64,000 nt of DNA from Scilla litardierei. Taxonomy: Eukaryota > Streptophyta > Magnoliopsida > Asparagales > Asparagaceae. Of the stretch, positions 10,339-22,002 are shown piece after piece; within the stretch, counting starts at the first letter, position 1, and each line of letters starts with the position of its first letter. The position numbers were made by a program, and so were the translations under genes. Below the pieces are notes generated by a model. It made no database searches and was not told the DNA's origin. It worked only from the letters and a program-made list of their open reading frames with translations. The stretch spans positions 354,739,486 through 354,803,485 of the forward strand of contig CM061142.1 in the NCBI GenBank assembly GCA_030789695.1. Reading direction: 5' to 3'.

Positions 10339-13300
10339 GTACTCAAGAAAAAGAAACGGAGCAATAAATCCAAATTTAGCTCCAAGAATAATTGGATACT
10401 CGATAGCGGGTGTTCAAAACACATGACGGGTGATGCTCAATTACTCTCCGGAGTGGTGCCCATTGCTAATGGAAATCGAGTCGTCTTTGGAGGCAACGAG
10501 AGCGGAACCATCATAGGTGTTGGTAAAGTAGGTAATCCTTCTAAACCACTAATAAGTGATGTTTACCTTGTTAAAGGATTAGACCACAATCATATTTCAA
10601 TAAGCCAACTTTGTGACAAAGGTTACAAAGTTAGCTTTGCGAAAGGAATGTGCCATATTTTGAGAAAAGATAATAATGATTTATTATTTTCGGCACATGC
10701 CATAAGGATATATATATCCTAGATCTTCCGAAATCACATGAACAATGTCTCATTGCCAACACAAGTGAACAACACTTATGGCATCGACGTTTTGGTCATG
10801 TGAACGTTGGAACACTCTTTAAACTTTCCAAGTTAAATTCTATTAGAGGCTTCCCTAAGCTTGTCTTTCAAAAGAAAAGCTTTTGTGACTCTTGTCAACG
10901 AGGCAAGCTTCCTAAATCGTCTTTTAAACCTAAGAAAAGCATTTCTTCTAAGCGGCCTATAGAGCTATTACATCTAGATCTTTTTGGGCCAACTAGAGTT
11001 GCTTCATTAGGAAATGCACGATATGGACTTGTCATCGTTGATGACTTTTCTAGATTTAGTTGGGTATTTTCCTTAAGTAATAAAAATGATGCTTTTGAAA
11101 ACTTCACAATATTTGTTAAGAAAGTACAAAATCTCATTGGAACCACCATTGTCACTATTCGTAGTGATCATGGAGGGGAATTTGAGAATGAGTCTTTCTC
11201 AAATTTTTGTGATGAAGTTGGTATTACTCACACCTTTTCCTTCCCTCACGCACCTCCTCAAAATGGTGTTGTTGAGAGAAAGAATAGGACGCTAGTGGAA
11301 TGTGCTCGCACTATGCTTGATGATAGCCAACTTGGCCATCAATTTTGGGCGGAATCGGTACATACCGCTTGCTATGTGTTTAATAGGATACTTTTGAGGC
11401 CCGGCACCAAACAAACTTGTTATGAATTTTTGTTTGGTAGATTGCCTCAAGTTAAACATTTTCGAGTTTTTGGCGCAAAATGTTTTATTAAAAACACGTA
11501 TGGTAGTTTGGACAAATTTGATCCAAGATCCGATGAGGGGATATTTGTTAGATATTCCTCCTGTAGCAAAGCCTACCGGATATACAACAAACGAACCTCA
11601 ACGATCGAGGAATCACTTCATGTTTCATTTAATGAAGGTTTTGTCCCCACTAGAATTACTAATGATGATGACTCCATGGATGTCTTATGTGATTCTATTG
11701 GTAATTCTAATTCTATTTATTCTAATGTTACTAACCCTACTAATGAATCTTTTGAGAATGTTCCTAGTGATCAGGGAATTCCCAAACGGCTTCATACAGT
11801 TCGTGACCATCCCCATGAGCAAGTCATTGGCAACATCTTTGATAGTGTTAAGACGAGATCTCAAGTCAACTACTTCGCTCATTGTGCCTTTGCCTCCTCA
11901 ATAGAGCCAAAGAATATTAACGAAGCGTGCGAAGATAGTGCTTGGATCCTTGCCATGGAGGAGGAACTCATTCAATTTGAGAGGAATGAAGTTTGGGAGC
12001 TTGTTCCATTGCCATCGAAGAACCACACCGTTATAGGAACGAAGTGGATTTTCAAGAACAAGACCGACGAAAACCAAATCTTCGTCCGGAACAAAGCTCG
12101 GTTAGTAGCTCAAGGCTACCGGCAAGAGGAAGGTATTGATTTCGAAGAATCCTTTGCTCCGGTAGCTAGATTAAAATCTATTAGATTATTGTTATCTTTT
12201 GCATACCATAAAGATTTTAAACTCTTTCAAATGGATGTAAAAAGTGCGTTTTTAAACGGAGATGTTGTTGAGGAAGTTTATTTTTCTCAACCTCCGGGTT
12301 TTATAAATGAAAAATTTCCAAATCACGTTTTCAAACTTAAGAAAGCACTTTACGGTCTGAGACAAGCTCCTCGAGCTTGGTATGACCGTTTAAAGAACAT
12401 TCTTTTGGATTTAGGTTTTAAAATGGGAGAAATTGATTCTACATTATTTGTTAAGTATTCGAATAACGATATTATTTTAGTTCAAATTTATGTTGATGAT
12501 ATCATTTTCGGTGCTACTAACTTCACTCTTTGCGAAGAGTTTTCTAATGTTATGAAGGATCAATTTGAGATGAGCCACATGGGTGAGCTCAAGTATTTCT
12601 TAGGTCTCCAAATTTGCCAAATGAACGATGCAATCTTCATCCACCAAACCAAGTACACGGTGGAGTTGCTCAAGCGATTTGGAATGGAGAATGCCTCCGG
12701 GAAGAAGACTCCAATGAGCACTATTAAACATCTTGATAAAGATACGGGCGGTAAAGATGTAGACATTCGTCTATATCGAGGTATGATAGGAAGTTTATTA
12801 TATCTTACTGCTAGTAGGCCCGATATTATGTTTGTCATATGTGTATGTGCTCGTTATCAGTCTCAACCTAAGGAATCTCACTTACTAGCGGTAAAACGTA
12901 TTTTCCGTTATTTAAGTTACACAATTGACTTTGGATTACTTTATCCAAAGTCTAGCACATATGAGTTAATCTCATATAGTGACACAGATTATGCGGGATG
13001 CAAATCTGACAGGAAAAGTACTAGTGGCACTTGCCATTTTATAGGAAATTCTCTTGTCTCTTGGTTTTCCAAGAAGCAGAATTCCGTATCACTTTCAACC
13101 ATCGAGGCGAAATATATTGCCGTCGGTGCTGCGTGTGCGCAGGTTCTTTGGATGAGACACACTCTTAAAGACTTTGGTATAAACTGTGATACTTGCCCTA
13201 TCATGGTGGACAATCAAAGTGCAATATGTCTCTCTAAGAATCCGGTACACCATTCCCGTTCTAAATACATAGATGTCCGTCACCATTTCTTAGATGATCA

Positions 13301-13439
13301 TGTTGCTAAAAAGGACATCATTTTAGTGTACGTTGAAACCCAGACGCAAATCGCCGATATTTTCACGAAACCACTCAAGGAAGACTCCTTTGTGTGGTTG
13401 CGTCGAGAATTGGGGATTATGGGTGAATCCGAGATTTAG
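10339..13439 (+). pseudogene. pol: Element E pol: protease, integrase, RT, RNase H (one frameshift)
   Basis: The copia polyprotein. Protease has the DSGCSKHMTG active site at 10402. A GAG-pre-integrase zinc site follows ([17 protein letters not shown]), then an integrase core with [14 protein letters not shown] and VVERKNRT carrying the three catalytic acidic residues. RT has [21 protein letters not shown] and the catalytic YVDD (near 12490). RNase H has the TDYAGC and STIEAKYIA motifs and [12 protein letters not shown]. The 879-residue part from 10800 is fully open. A frame change at about 10690-10705 separates protease from integrase, so this copy would need repair there; all catalytic residues are present. 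Pol is not in the gag frame. Confidence 0.93.
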
Positions 13440-13691
13440 GATTTATATTTTGTTCAATAATCTTGCATGCTAATAAATTTCGTTTATATATGCTCATGCT
13501 AGAATTATTGGAATTTTCTGGAATTTTGGTTGAATTTTCGGAATTTATGCTCGAATTATTCATGAATGTCGTATTTAAGATTTTCGATGTTTTATGGGGT
13601 AGTATAATAATTAATGAGAGTATTACGATGTTTCGTCCAAGTGCGTGTAGGAGAGAACTCAAAATTTCTGAATTTTAAATTTTTGGACTCT

Positions 13692-13882
13692 CTTAGTCGG
13701 TTCATGTTCATTGACCGACCGACTAGTTACGTTCTAGTCGATCAGTGAATGAACACAGACCGACTAACTCATGCCTAATTTTTGGCCTCAGTTACTGTTT
13801 GCACTTAGCCGGTTCGAGCTCATTGGCCGACCGACTAGATCGTCATCTAGTCGGTCAGCGCTTGAACTGTGACCGACTAAAT
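13692..13882 (+). promoter_or_regulatory. Internal copy of the palindromic array before env-like gene
   Basis: Two units of the LTR array (13694-13766 and 13806-13882), including the homologous spacer ending CAGTTACTGTTTGCA, lie in the interior of E. They are 250 bases after pol and about 350 bases before the env-like ATG. The following stretch is pyrimidine-rich and ends in TAGCCCTAG-type leader sequence. This looks like a private promoter for the third gene; that is an inference. Confidence 0.7.
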
Positions 13883-14231
13883 GCATCGGGGACTGCTGTG
13901 TCTTTTCGCATTCCAATCGTTTTATTCAAGCCCGCATCGATTAGAACTCATTCTAATCGGTGCAAACTGGTCTCTCTCAGCCTAAAACCCCTGCAACCCC
14001 TTCGACTTCTCCTCTCCTCCGTCGATTGTCGGCCGTTTCCGACCAAGCTCGGCCGTCGATCTCCCTCCATCTTCGTTCTAGGGTAACTCTCTCACTCCCT
14101 GTCAGCTTTTAGCCCTAGTTTCCTATCGATTTCAGTTCGGTTTAGGGTTTGCACTAGGGTTTGATCTTCGACCTAATTTTAGCTTTCGATTTGTGTCGAT
14201 CTCGTTTGTTTGCGTGTGTCTCGTCTCGATC

Positions 14232-15795
14232 ATGGCGAAGACACGCATCCCCATCGAACCCTCACGCCTGTCACCCATGACCGTAGAGTCTCCGTCTACG
14301 GACCCCCCCGCAACACAAACGCCGATCCAAATCGACCCATCCATCGTCTTCTTCGCCTCCTCTTAAGAAGAAGAGGACGGCGATCGCTAAGCCTAGATCT
14401 CAACCCAAGCCTAGGAAACAGCCCGTGTCCCCAGCTTCATTCCGTGCTCCCACTCCTCCAGCTGATTCTGATTCCGACACGGAATATATTCCGGAGACCG
14501 AGCATACCGCTAGGGATCCTACTCCTCCACCTCGATCTAGCACTCGTCAGCCTAAGGGGAAGGCTCCCATGCCAGTAGGCGGTGTCGATATATCGTTATA
14601 TCGCGATGACCCGTTGTGTCTCGCGACATACAATCGTATCGAATACGGTCCACTGTTATTGGAGCACTTCGTTCAGTTCTCCGACTTCCCACATTTAGCC
14701 GATCTCCTTTCTCATAGCGGTCTTATAGATTCTCTTCGCCATGACCCTAAGGCGAATCCACACCCGTACCCCCGTCTAGTCAAGCTATTCTACGCGAATC
14801 GTGTCCGCGGTCAGTAAGACGAGACCCATTCCATTGAGACGACTGTCTTGGGGACACCGATTGTCCTCACGGTAGAAATCTTAGGGGATTTGATAGGTGT
14901 CTCCTCTTCTGGCCTTCTTCCTGCCGATATCTCTATCGATGACATTTCTGCTCTTGATCATGCCATGCTCGACGAAATGTTCCATGTGATCCCTCCTGCC
15001 ATGATTGGCATCCCTTCTAAATCCTTCAAGCCAAATGCATGGGTATTAAATCTTATCCTGAAGTTGTGCCTCCTTCCGAAGTACGGCTCATCGAGCTTGC
15101 CATCCCAGCCATTCCTTAAGCTGATCTACGCTCTCTTCATGGGGAGCGAGATCAATTGGGCTAGGATTATTCTTGATAAGATGGATTCTTTCAAATGTAT
15201 CCGAAAGTCCACGAAATCTGCTCACATTCCATACCCTTTCCTTTTGACACTTGTCTTTCGTCACTTCGGTGTCCCTCTCCCTCCTGATGATGAGCGTCCT
15301 CTTGGTCCCCCTTTGAATGCGACGGCCGTCAAGAAGTCTCTTGCGGCGCTTCGTCATGTTCAAAGGACGACTCCTTCAGCCTCTGCTTCAGCTGCTCCTC
15401 CTACTCCTACTCTCGCTGAGCTTGCATGTTCGTTGAGACGTGTGGAGTCTCGTTGTGCTCGTTCTGAGGCGATGCTAGCTCGCATCGGCTCTCATTTGGG
15501 CATTGAGATTCCTCCGTCTGTTTCTGACGATGATGAGATGGATGAGGATGAGCTCCAGGAGCTTGTTGGATCTGCTGCTCGTGCCCCAGAGGGTACATCT
15601 GCTGCTGCTGCTACTTCTACCGGTGCTCCCGAGAGCACACCTGCTGCCACCATTCCTCCGGTGGATACTTCGTCTGGTGCTCCTGAGACCACTCCCGTTG
15701 CGACTCTCCCATCTGTGGACACTCTTGCTGACCCAGTGATCACCACCCCTCCTGCAGAGCCTGCTGCTGCTGCTGACCCTGCCTCCACCTCCTGA
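14232..15795 (+). pseudogene. Element E env-like third gene (frameshift and stop)
   Basis: Sireviruses often carry a third gene of unproven function after pol, called env-like. Here it opens at ATG 14232 (MAKTRIPIEP), changes frame within about 14304-14370 near a run of seven C, then continues as a Pro/Ser-rich basic region. The family core follows: LVKLFYANRV, then IGVPS-like IGVSSSG, LLPKYGS and HIPYPFLLTLVF, as in the plant transposon-protein domain of these genes. One in-frame TAA (14815-14817) splits it. The C-terminal third is a predicted short coiled coil, then a Thr/Ala/Pro-rich tail. No clear transmembrane segment or signal peptide is seen, so an envelope role is not supported here. 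Confidence 0.75.
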
Positions 15796-16028
15796 GCCTG
15801 CTTGGAGGACTCTCGCTATGCACATTGGATGATATACCTGTTGTGAGTGAGTGGGGTAGGATAGTTTGGGTGGTTCTGGACTTTTGATGTATTTTGGATG
15901 TTCTGATGATACATTTCTTGATGTATGTTCATTTTGATATATGTACGATATATGTTGTATGATGTGCTCCGATCATTCGATCGTTATTTTGTATATTGGC
16001 AGATGTATACTTTTGATGTATCCATGTT

Positions 16029-16071
<43 letters not shown>

Positions 16072-16746
16072 CACACACACATCGTTTTGCCTTTTACTTC
16101 ATTTATGCACGTTATAATTTTTGTCTCTGATGTTGACTTCGTCGCTCGACGATTACTCTTGAATTAATAGAAATTATTTCTATGAAAATATAGAATTGTT
16201 TTCTATGCACTTAATTCATCAAGAATGTTGATATTGTAGAGTATATTCCATAACTCAATACGTGAAATTAATTTGAGTTTTGATGATTTTATTTTTCGAC
16301 TATCGACTATGGTCTTGTAGGCACGCTTTGATTTACTTCGTATTTTCCTTTGGTGTCACTTGGACCGTGGTCGTATTCTTCGACTCCCGTGCTTTTATTT
16401 GTAGTCATTGTTGTTGTCGTTAATCTCCTCCCGCTCTTTTTGCTTATGCCAAAGGGGGAGAGAATTAATAATGACGATGTGCTAATGATGATTTAAAGCA
16501 ATTTACCGTGAATCTAATTCGATATGTTAGATTCAGGGGGAGTTAAGATATAAAAATGGATTTCAAATCCGATATTTCATTAATTGGATTCACATTTTAT
16601 ACATTACTCGTCTGCTTGATGCGCATGATTAATATTTAATTTGGAATTAACGTGTCATCAATGCAGGGGGAGTAAGTAAATCTCATTTGAATCATTATTA
16701 TTGATTATTATTTATGTTGGGTTGTCATCACCAAAAAGGGGGAGAA
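15796..16746 (+). other. Element E 3' non-coding region with repeated polypurine tracts
   Basis: No gene is seen. The stretch has a TA/CA microsatellite at 16029-16082 and four GGGGGAG-type tracts at about 16446, 16534, 16664 and 16736, the last (AAAAAGGGGGAGAA) touching the 3' LTR and serving as the likely plus-strand primer. Several polypurine copies are a known Sirevirus feature. The block is homologous to 45780-46476 of element D. Confidence 0.8.
16029..16082. repeat. TA then CA microsatellite
   Basis: An uninterrupted TA run is followed by an AC run inside the 3' non-coding part of element E. No function is apparent. Confidence 0.9.
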
Positions 16747-18470
16747 TGTTGAGTATTGACTCCCCGGTTTTGGGTTTTGATGATGAACAAACATAAATAT
16801 CGTGTACTAACTCTTTGTGAGCGCAGTTATGGAGATCGTCGCCAAATTTCTATGAACATCAAAAGCGACGTCTCAAGACTTCTCAAAGCGCGTGATCGTA
16901 TGCTTGAAGCTTCGTTGAAGCTCAAGGAACATTATTGAAGTCAAGAAGATTCGATTGAAGCTTTTGAAGACAGTTCGTCAAGTTTTATTTATAGTCTTCT
17001 AACTTCATTTCGTAGAATGTTAAGCCTTGAGTAGGTCTTACGTTTTAATCTTCATAACGCTCATATCTTAGAGCTAGGATCTTATTAGAAGCCCATACAA
17101 ACTTTCCCGAAGCTTCGCGCTTCGATTCGCGGCTTCTTGTGCATGTTAGTTGGTTCAAGAAGAAGAACCAATCGACTAGATGTCAATCTAGTCGGTCGGC
17201 AAAGCTTCTTGAACCAACTAGAATGCCTTGTTCAATTCCAGCTCACTTACTGTTTATAGTTAGTCGGTCCAAGAAGGTTCACCGACCGACTAGTTGTGAA
17301 ACTAGTCGGTTTGGAATCCTTCTTAGACCGACTAGTTGAGCTTCTATTGTACATCATAACTTACTGTTTACAGTTAGTCGGTCAAAGCACAACGACCGAC
17401 CGACTAGTTGAGAAACTAGTCGGTTAGAAGTTGTTCTTAAACCAACTAGTTGTATTTGAATTCAGCATATTTGATTTCACCTGTTAGTCGGTCAAAGAAC
17501 ACTTACCGACCGACTAGTTGTGAAACTAGTCAGTTGGCATGTCTTCTTGGACCGACTAGTTCTCTATTGTCTGAACTTCTTCTTTTGGCTGTTTACCTCT
17601 TAGTCGGTTCATGTTGAATCACCGACCGACTAGTTGATGAACTAGTCGGTCAGTGATCCTTCTTTGACCGACTAGTCTGCTTCAGAATAGAGCCGTTGGA
17701 GCATTAAATGCCACGAATTTTGCTCTCTCTTTCCTCTATCCTATATATACTTGAAGGGCTGCTTTCATAGCATTCAAGGCTGATATTTATTGAAGTTTAG
17801 AGATCAAAGAGAAGCAATTAATTATCATTCAAAGCTCTTTCTTTTCTCACTTGAATCTCTCCCTCACTCTTATTTCAAAAGAGAGATTCATTGATTGTGA
17901 GCCTTCCAAGCCAAGAGCTTGATCCAAGGTTACCAACAACCTCCTAGCCCTCCATTGCTGGTCTACATCTTGGAGCTAGGGTTTGGTGCCTTCATCTTCC
18001 CCAAAATCCACTTTGACCTATATCGTAAGTTTTACTCAAGGCATAGGTTTTTGTGGTAAGCATTTCATATTTCAATTTACTTTGAATATTGCAAGTTTTA
18101 CTCTCGGTTGTGAGAGTTTGTTTGTGATCCCGGTTTGTGGGAGTCACAATTTCATTTGTGTATGATTTGATCTTGTAGAGGTTTCTACAAGTATTTCATA
18201 GTGCAAATTTGAGTTAGAGGTTTCTAACTCAAGTATCCGGAGGGGATCCGGGTGTTTGGAACGTAGGATCACAGGGAACAAGTCGGGGAGACTTGGGTGG
18301 ATCCGAACCCGTTAAATTGTCTGTTTGCGATTGTTTTCTTAGTTGTCAATATTTACATTTCCGCATTGTTGGTTTAGTTTGTAAGATAATTAGGAATTAT
18401 CTTCTTAATTATTTTAAAGTACTATTCACCCCCATCTAGTACTTGTGCAGTAGCTACGTAGGGCATTACA
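16747..18470 (+). repeat. Element E 3' LTR (complete, 1724 bases)
   Basis: Runs from TGTTGAGTATTGACTCCCC to GGGCATTACA. It starts right after the polypurine tract and is related to the 1721-base LTRs of D (same start, array, leader and end). U3 holds five palindromic units, then a TATA box near 17743, then the leader with conserved GGTAAGCATTTCAT near 18054. Confidence 0.92.
17147..17690 (+). promoter_or_regulatory. Five-unit palindromic array in E 3' LTR
   Basis: Units start near 17147, 17260, 17373, 17484 and 17602, a period of about 113 bases. Each holds four half-sites of AGTCGGTC or its complement, with the middle two forming a hairpin of about 14 base pairs. The variable spacers include the recurring TTACTGTTTACAGTTAGTCG. 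Confidence 0.9.
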
Positions 18471-21429
18471 ATAAGTACGAATCCGTATAAGGTATTCCCG
18501 AAGAGGCGAGTGTTACGTAGAAAGAGAGAAGGGAAGAAAGTAAAAGAACACTGCAGGTCACTGTGCATGTACAGGGAAGTACAAGTAAAGATCCATCACA
18601 GATAAAACACTGAGAAAAGCATATAGCCTTCACAAGCTCAAGACCAAAAACATCGGCTAACCGATTTCTATCCCACAAATAAACAAAAGTACAATATTTC
18701 ATTTTATTTATACAATGAGACAACCTTTTACATACACCATCTATACAAAAGAGAGAAGCTACACTAAGACAACTATAATATATACAACTCCAAGTCCAGA
18801 TCCAATTTATACAACTCCAACATCCTCATTGTCACAACCCTAAGTACAAAGGTCTACCCGAAAAAGAAACACCAAAGTACAAGTCTCACATCATACCCCT
18901 CGCCACCCAATCCTACAACTGTTCACCAACTCTAAAGCTCCAGCCTCTAACTCCAACCTCCAACTCACACAACCTGAAAGTCAACAGGGACACATCAATG
19001 CATGACCCAGTAGAAACTCCTAACACTCTTGTAGAACCTAGTTTTAGAACTGATCTTCCTATCTAGGGAGGGTGGTCTAACAAGTAAAGTTCATGGTACA
19101 TAAAAGTGATCACTTTCCAACATGCAAACTTAGTTATGAGAACTTGCAAAACATGCATATGAAAACACACTATGAAATGCAGGTATTGAAGGAAGAATAA
19201 GAACATCTTACCATGGGATAGCAGCATTAAAGTAAACAAAAGTAAGGAGACATAAGATAACAACATTTATAAATTAAAGACAATTACTATAAGTTGTTGA
19301 TTCACATGTTTGGAACTTGTGTAAATCGTAGGACGCTAAGGAGACGGACTTCACCCAGGCTGGGTGAAAAAGTGGTACCACTCCAGCGACACGAGCACTG
19401 GAGGGGCCTCTCGTAACTCTGTGCCCGACTGGACAAGGTACATGAGCGAGACTCATCTCAGTTTTTCTGTCGGACAAACGGAGAAAACCATCATTTACTG
19501 TCATGATGCGTCACGAGCGCACCAGCGACCTCTCTAGCCCTCTCAAACTCCCCTTCCGGGGTGACACATTGGGCGAGATAATCGTACTGCCGTCCGCTCC
19601 TTAACACTTAAAATTTACCAGTGTTCCCCCAAACCCACATATGGAGTCTCACCCATTTCAAAAATGGACCGAGCGCTCCCGATGTCAAATTCTCATCCTC
19701 ACTCTTAGTTTTTAGAACATTTTATTGTTTCATCGTCTAGCAGCCTCTACTACCGCTTTTACATCTTTCCATTACTTTCATCACTTGACCGATGTCGTGT
19801 TTTAGACAATGAACATCGTCTTTCCATTCACTTAATTACATCCTTTTCCAAAGTGAAAACATTTCATGAACATCCTCATAAAAACGTATCTCAAGAGCGT
19901 ACTATTGTGAGCATAAACAACATAAACAAATTTAACTTAAGTTAGACATATTTCTCATCATCATCATCACATAAGACATAATATATGAACGGATAAATAA
20001 CTGAAATTGAATAAAACATAAATTGACAAAGTATGGCAATTAACATGATCAAATTTAGCTTAAGACAAAAATACAAGATAACAATTTCTAAGCAAAGTTA
20101 ACACATGAATTTGTCTAAATTGTCACAACAGAAAGAATGCTACTGCCGACCCATCTACAGTCAGATTTAGCTTCTGGTCCCTTCTTCAAAGTTGTATATC
20201 TATGGGTTCTACATAATCACACCAAATTTAAGAGAATAAATCCAAGTATATGAATTATGGTGATTTTTCTCATAACAGGAACAATTTCAGTCTGCAGAAA
20301 CAGAAACTGGGGCATTTCCAAGTCCAAATTACTACCAGTTAAAGGCAGAGTAAAAATTTGAAAAAAGTATGGTGAAGATCTTGAAGCCAGCTTTCTAACG
20401 GCACCAAGATCATTACGTTTTATTAAGTGTGCAGGTTTTTCTACTCATTTTACTGAAGGGTGTTTATACTGTTTAAAAACAGACAAGTTTCAGAAACTGA
20501 ATTTTTACCCTAGTTTTCAGTTCGAATTTGCAAAACTTGTAAACATGAAAGTTATTAAGGACTTCAATATGAGCAACATATACTTTTTTCATGCATTTCC
20601 ATGTAGCCAATTAAGTGCAGCAAGCTACCAAAGTTTCAGCCAATTTTGTGTAAATTTCAGCATGTTGTTCATCTAGCTAATTTCACATAACATATTAACA
20701 TAAATGAAATTCCTATTCCTAAAACTAAATCCTAATATAAGTGATTGGAATTTCTACCTCCAAAAGTCCTCCAAAATTTTCTTTGGCCCTTCTTATTTCC
20801 TTGATGAATTGAACTCCTAGCTTCCTTCTTTAATCTCCTATCTTCAAGCTCCAAATTGGCTTCTAAAGATGGATTTTAGAGAGTTTTTGAAGGGAATTTT
20901 TGGTGGTGAAATGATGAGGGAAAAGAGGTACTTGGAAGTGTGTTTTGATGGAGGAAAAATGAAGCAAAGGAGAGAAAGAGGGGGAGCAAAATTTTGGCCA
21001 GAATTGGGAAGGAGAGGAAGAGTGAGAGAATGTGGGATTTTTTTTTTGTTTTTTGATTTTTCCTTGCCTAGATTTTAGGTCTCCCTACAACCCTCTCATC
21101 CTTTCATTTAGTCAAAGCCTAAGCCATGTGTCTCCTTCTTAATTAGCAAGATGACACCTAATAAGCTAAGGTGTCATGGTAAAACAATTTTGGAATTTGT
21201 GTTTTGCAAAAATAAAAATACATGTTGAAATACCATATCCACCTTAAATACAAGTATTCATCCAAATACTCCTATTTACTAAATTCAAAAGATGAGTTTA
21301 AAATCTTTTAAAATAATTTCCACATCAAATAATTAAAGTAAAAATACAAGCATACTGCCCAAAATAATACATACGCATTTACGCCAAAATACGTATAAAT
21401 ACGCGTACATTAAAATTGGGGTCATTACA
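18471..21429 (-). repeat. Element H LTR (gypsy; left end cut off by E)
   Basis: The right edge is a clear gypsy LTR end: plus-strand GGGGTCATTACA at 21429, followed by the complement of a polypurine tract. The left edge is not seen because E was inserted close to the start. The stretch is non-coding and holds the typical AT-rich leader segments. No palindromic array was found in it. The only TGTCAC string, at 18830, is not accepted as the LTR start because homologous-looking LTR text continues to its left. Confidence 0.7.
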
Positions 21430-21468
21430 TTCTACCCACCTTAAAAATAAAGTCCGCCCTCGGACTTT
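21430..21468 (-). other. Polypurine tract and hairpin of element H
   Basis: The minus strand has AAAGTCCG-AGGG-CGGACTTT (21449-21468), then TAAGGTGGGTAGAA touching the LTR. The 8-base-pair hairpin next to the tract is the H version of one seen in B, C and F. Confidence 0.75.
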
Positions 21469-22002
21469 CTATGCTAAAGGTCTGATCGGAGATTGAATAG
21501 TCTAAGGGTTTCCCTACCCTAGAAATACAAACGACGCTATATGTATATACTATACAATCATGTATACATGCACACTATCGTAGATTATACACATATATAT
21601 ACACATTCTTATCCAAGAATATAGGTATACATACAGACAAATCATCACAACACCTACATAGTACTATACATTCCACATTCATCCAGATACTCACAAATAT
21701 ATCTATATTGCATGAGAACACTCACATATATACACAGACTAATATGTGCACGCATACTAGTACACCTATACACATGGGCACATGTATCAATGTCGTACAT
21801 AGCAATAAGTAGAAATATGTATAGATACACCCAAGGCATTAATATACACACCAATATTTATACACTTATTCACTCAACACATATGTACTTACATAAAGAT
21901 TCACATAAGAATATGATCAAAGTCATATACTATTTCATGGATACATATAGATATCTCTAAATACATACACCTTTATATGTAATCACACACTCCTTGTATT
22001 TA
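21469..22002 (-). other. Non-coding interior of element H, first part
   Basis: After about 70 bases of ordinary sequence this becomes low-complexity TA/CA-rich DNA (ATACACATATAC style). No gene is supported. On the minus strand it resembles the TATG-rich interior of element C at 48400-49800, which fits a non-autonomous gypsy element of the same kind. Confidence 0.6.

Larger units (their letters stand above)
6869..18470 (+). mobile_element. Element E: Sirevirus-type Ty1/copia retrotransposon
   Basis: A long copia element with LTR, Met-type primer site, gag, pol in the order PR-IN-RT-RH, a third env-like gene, several polypurine tracts and a 3' LTR ending in GCATTACA. Order, third gene and repeated polypurine tracts are Sirevirus features. 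The first ~575 bases of the 5' LTR are missing because gypsy element A was inserted there; they are predicted to lie left of the window. E itself lies in the LTR of H; the right flank is ATAAG (18471-18475). gag has two nonsense codons, pol one frameshift, and the env-like gene one frameshift and one stop. Confidence 0.92.

Noticed and set aside
14210..14578. 122-codon frame overlapping the env-like start
   Set aside because: It is the third frame across the frameshifted env-like gene and does not continue into the conserved core.
17147..17690. CRISPR-like reading of the regularly spaced repeats
   Set aside because: The units lie in LTRs of a plant element, are nested palindromes, and the spacers are homologous to each other.
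18830..18840. TGTCACAACCC as the start of the H LTR
   Set aside because: The sequence to its left looks like LTR too, and E is inserted there; the true start is probably off the window.
20869..21078. Small Arg/Glu/Gly-rich gene in the H LTR
   Set aside because: Purine-rich LTR sequence with no family and no coding signature.
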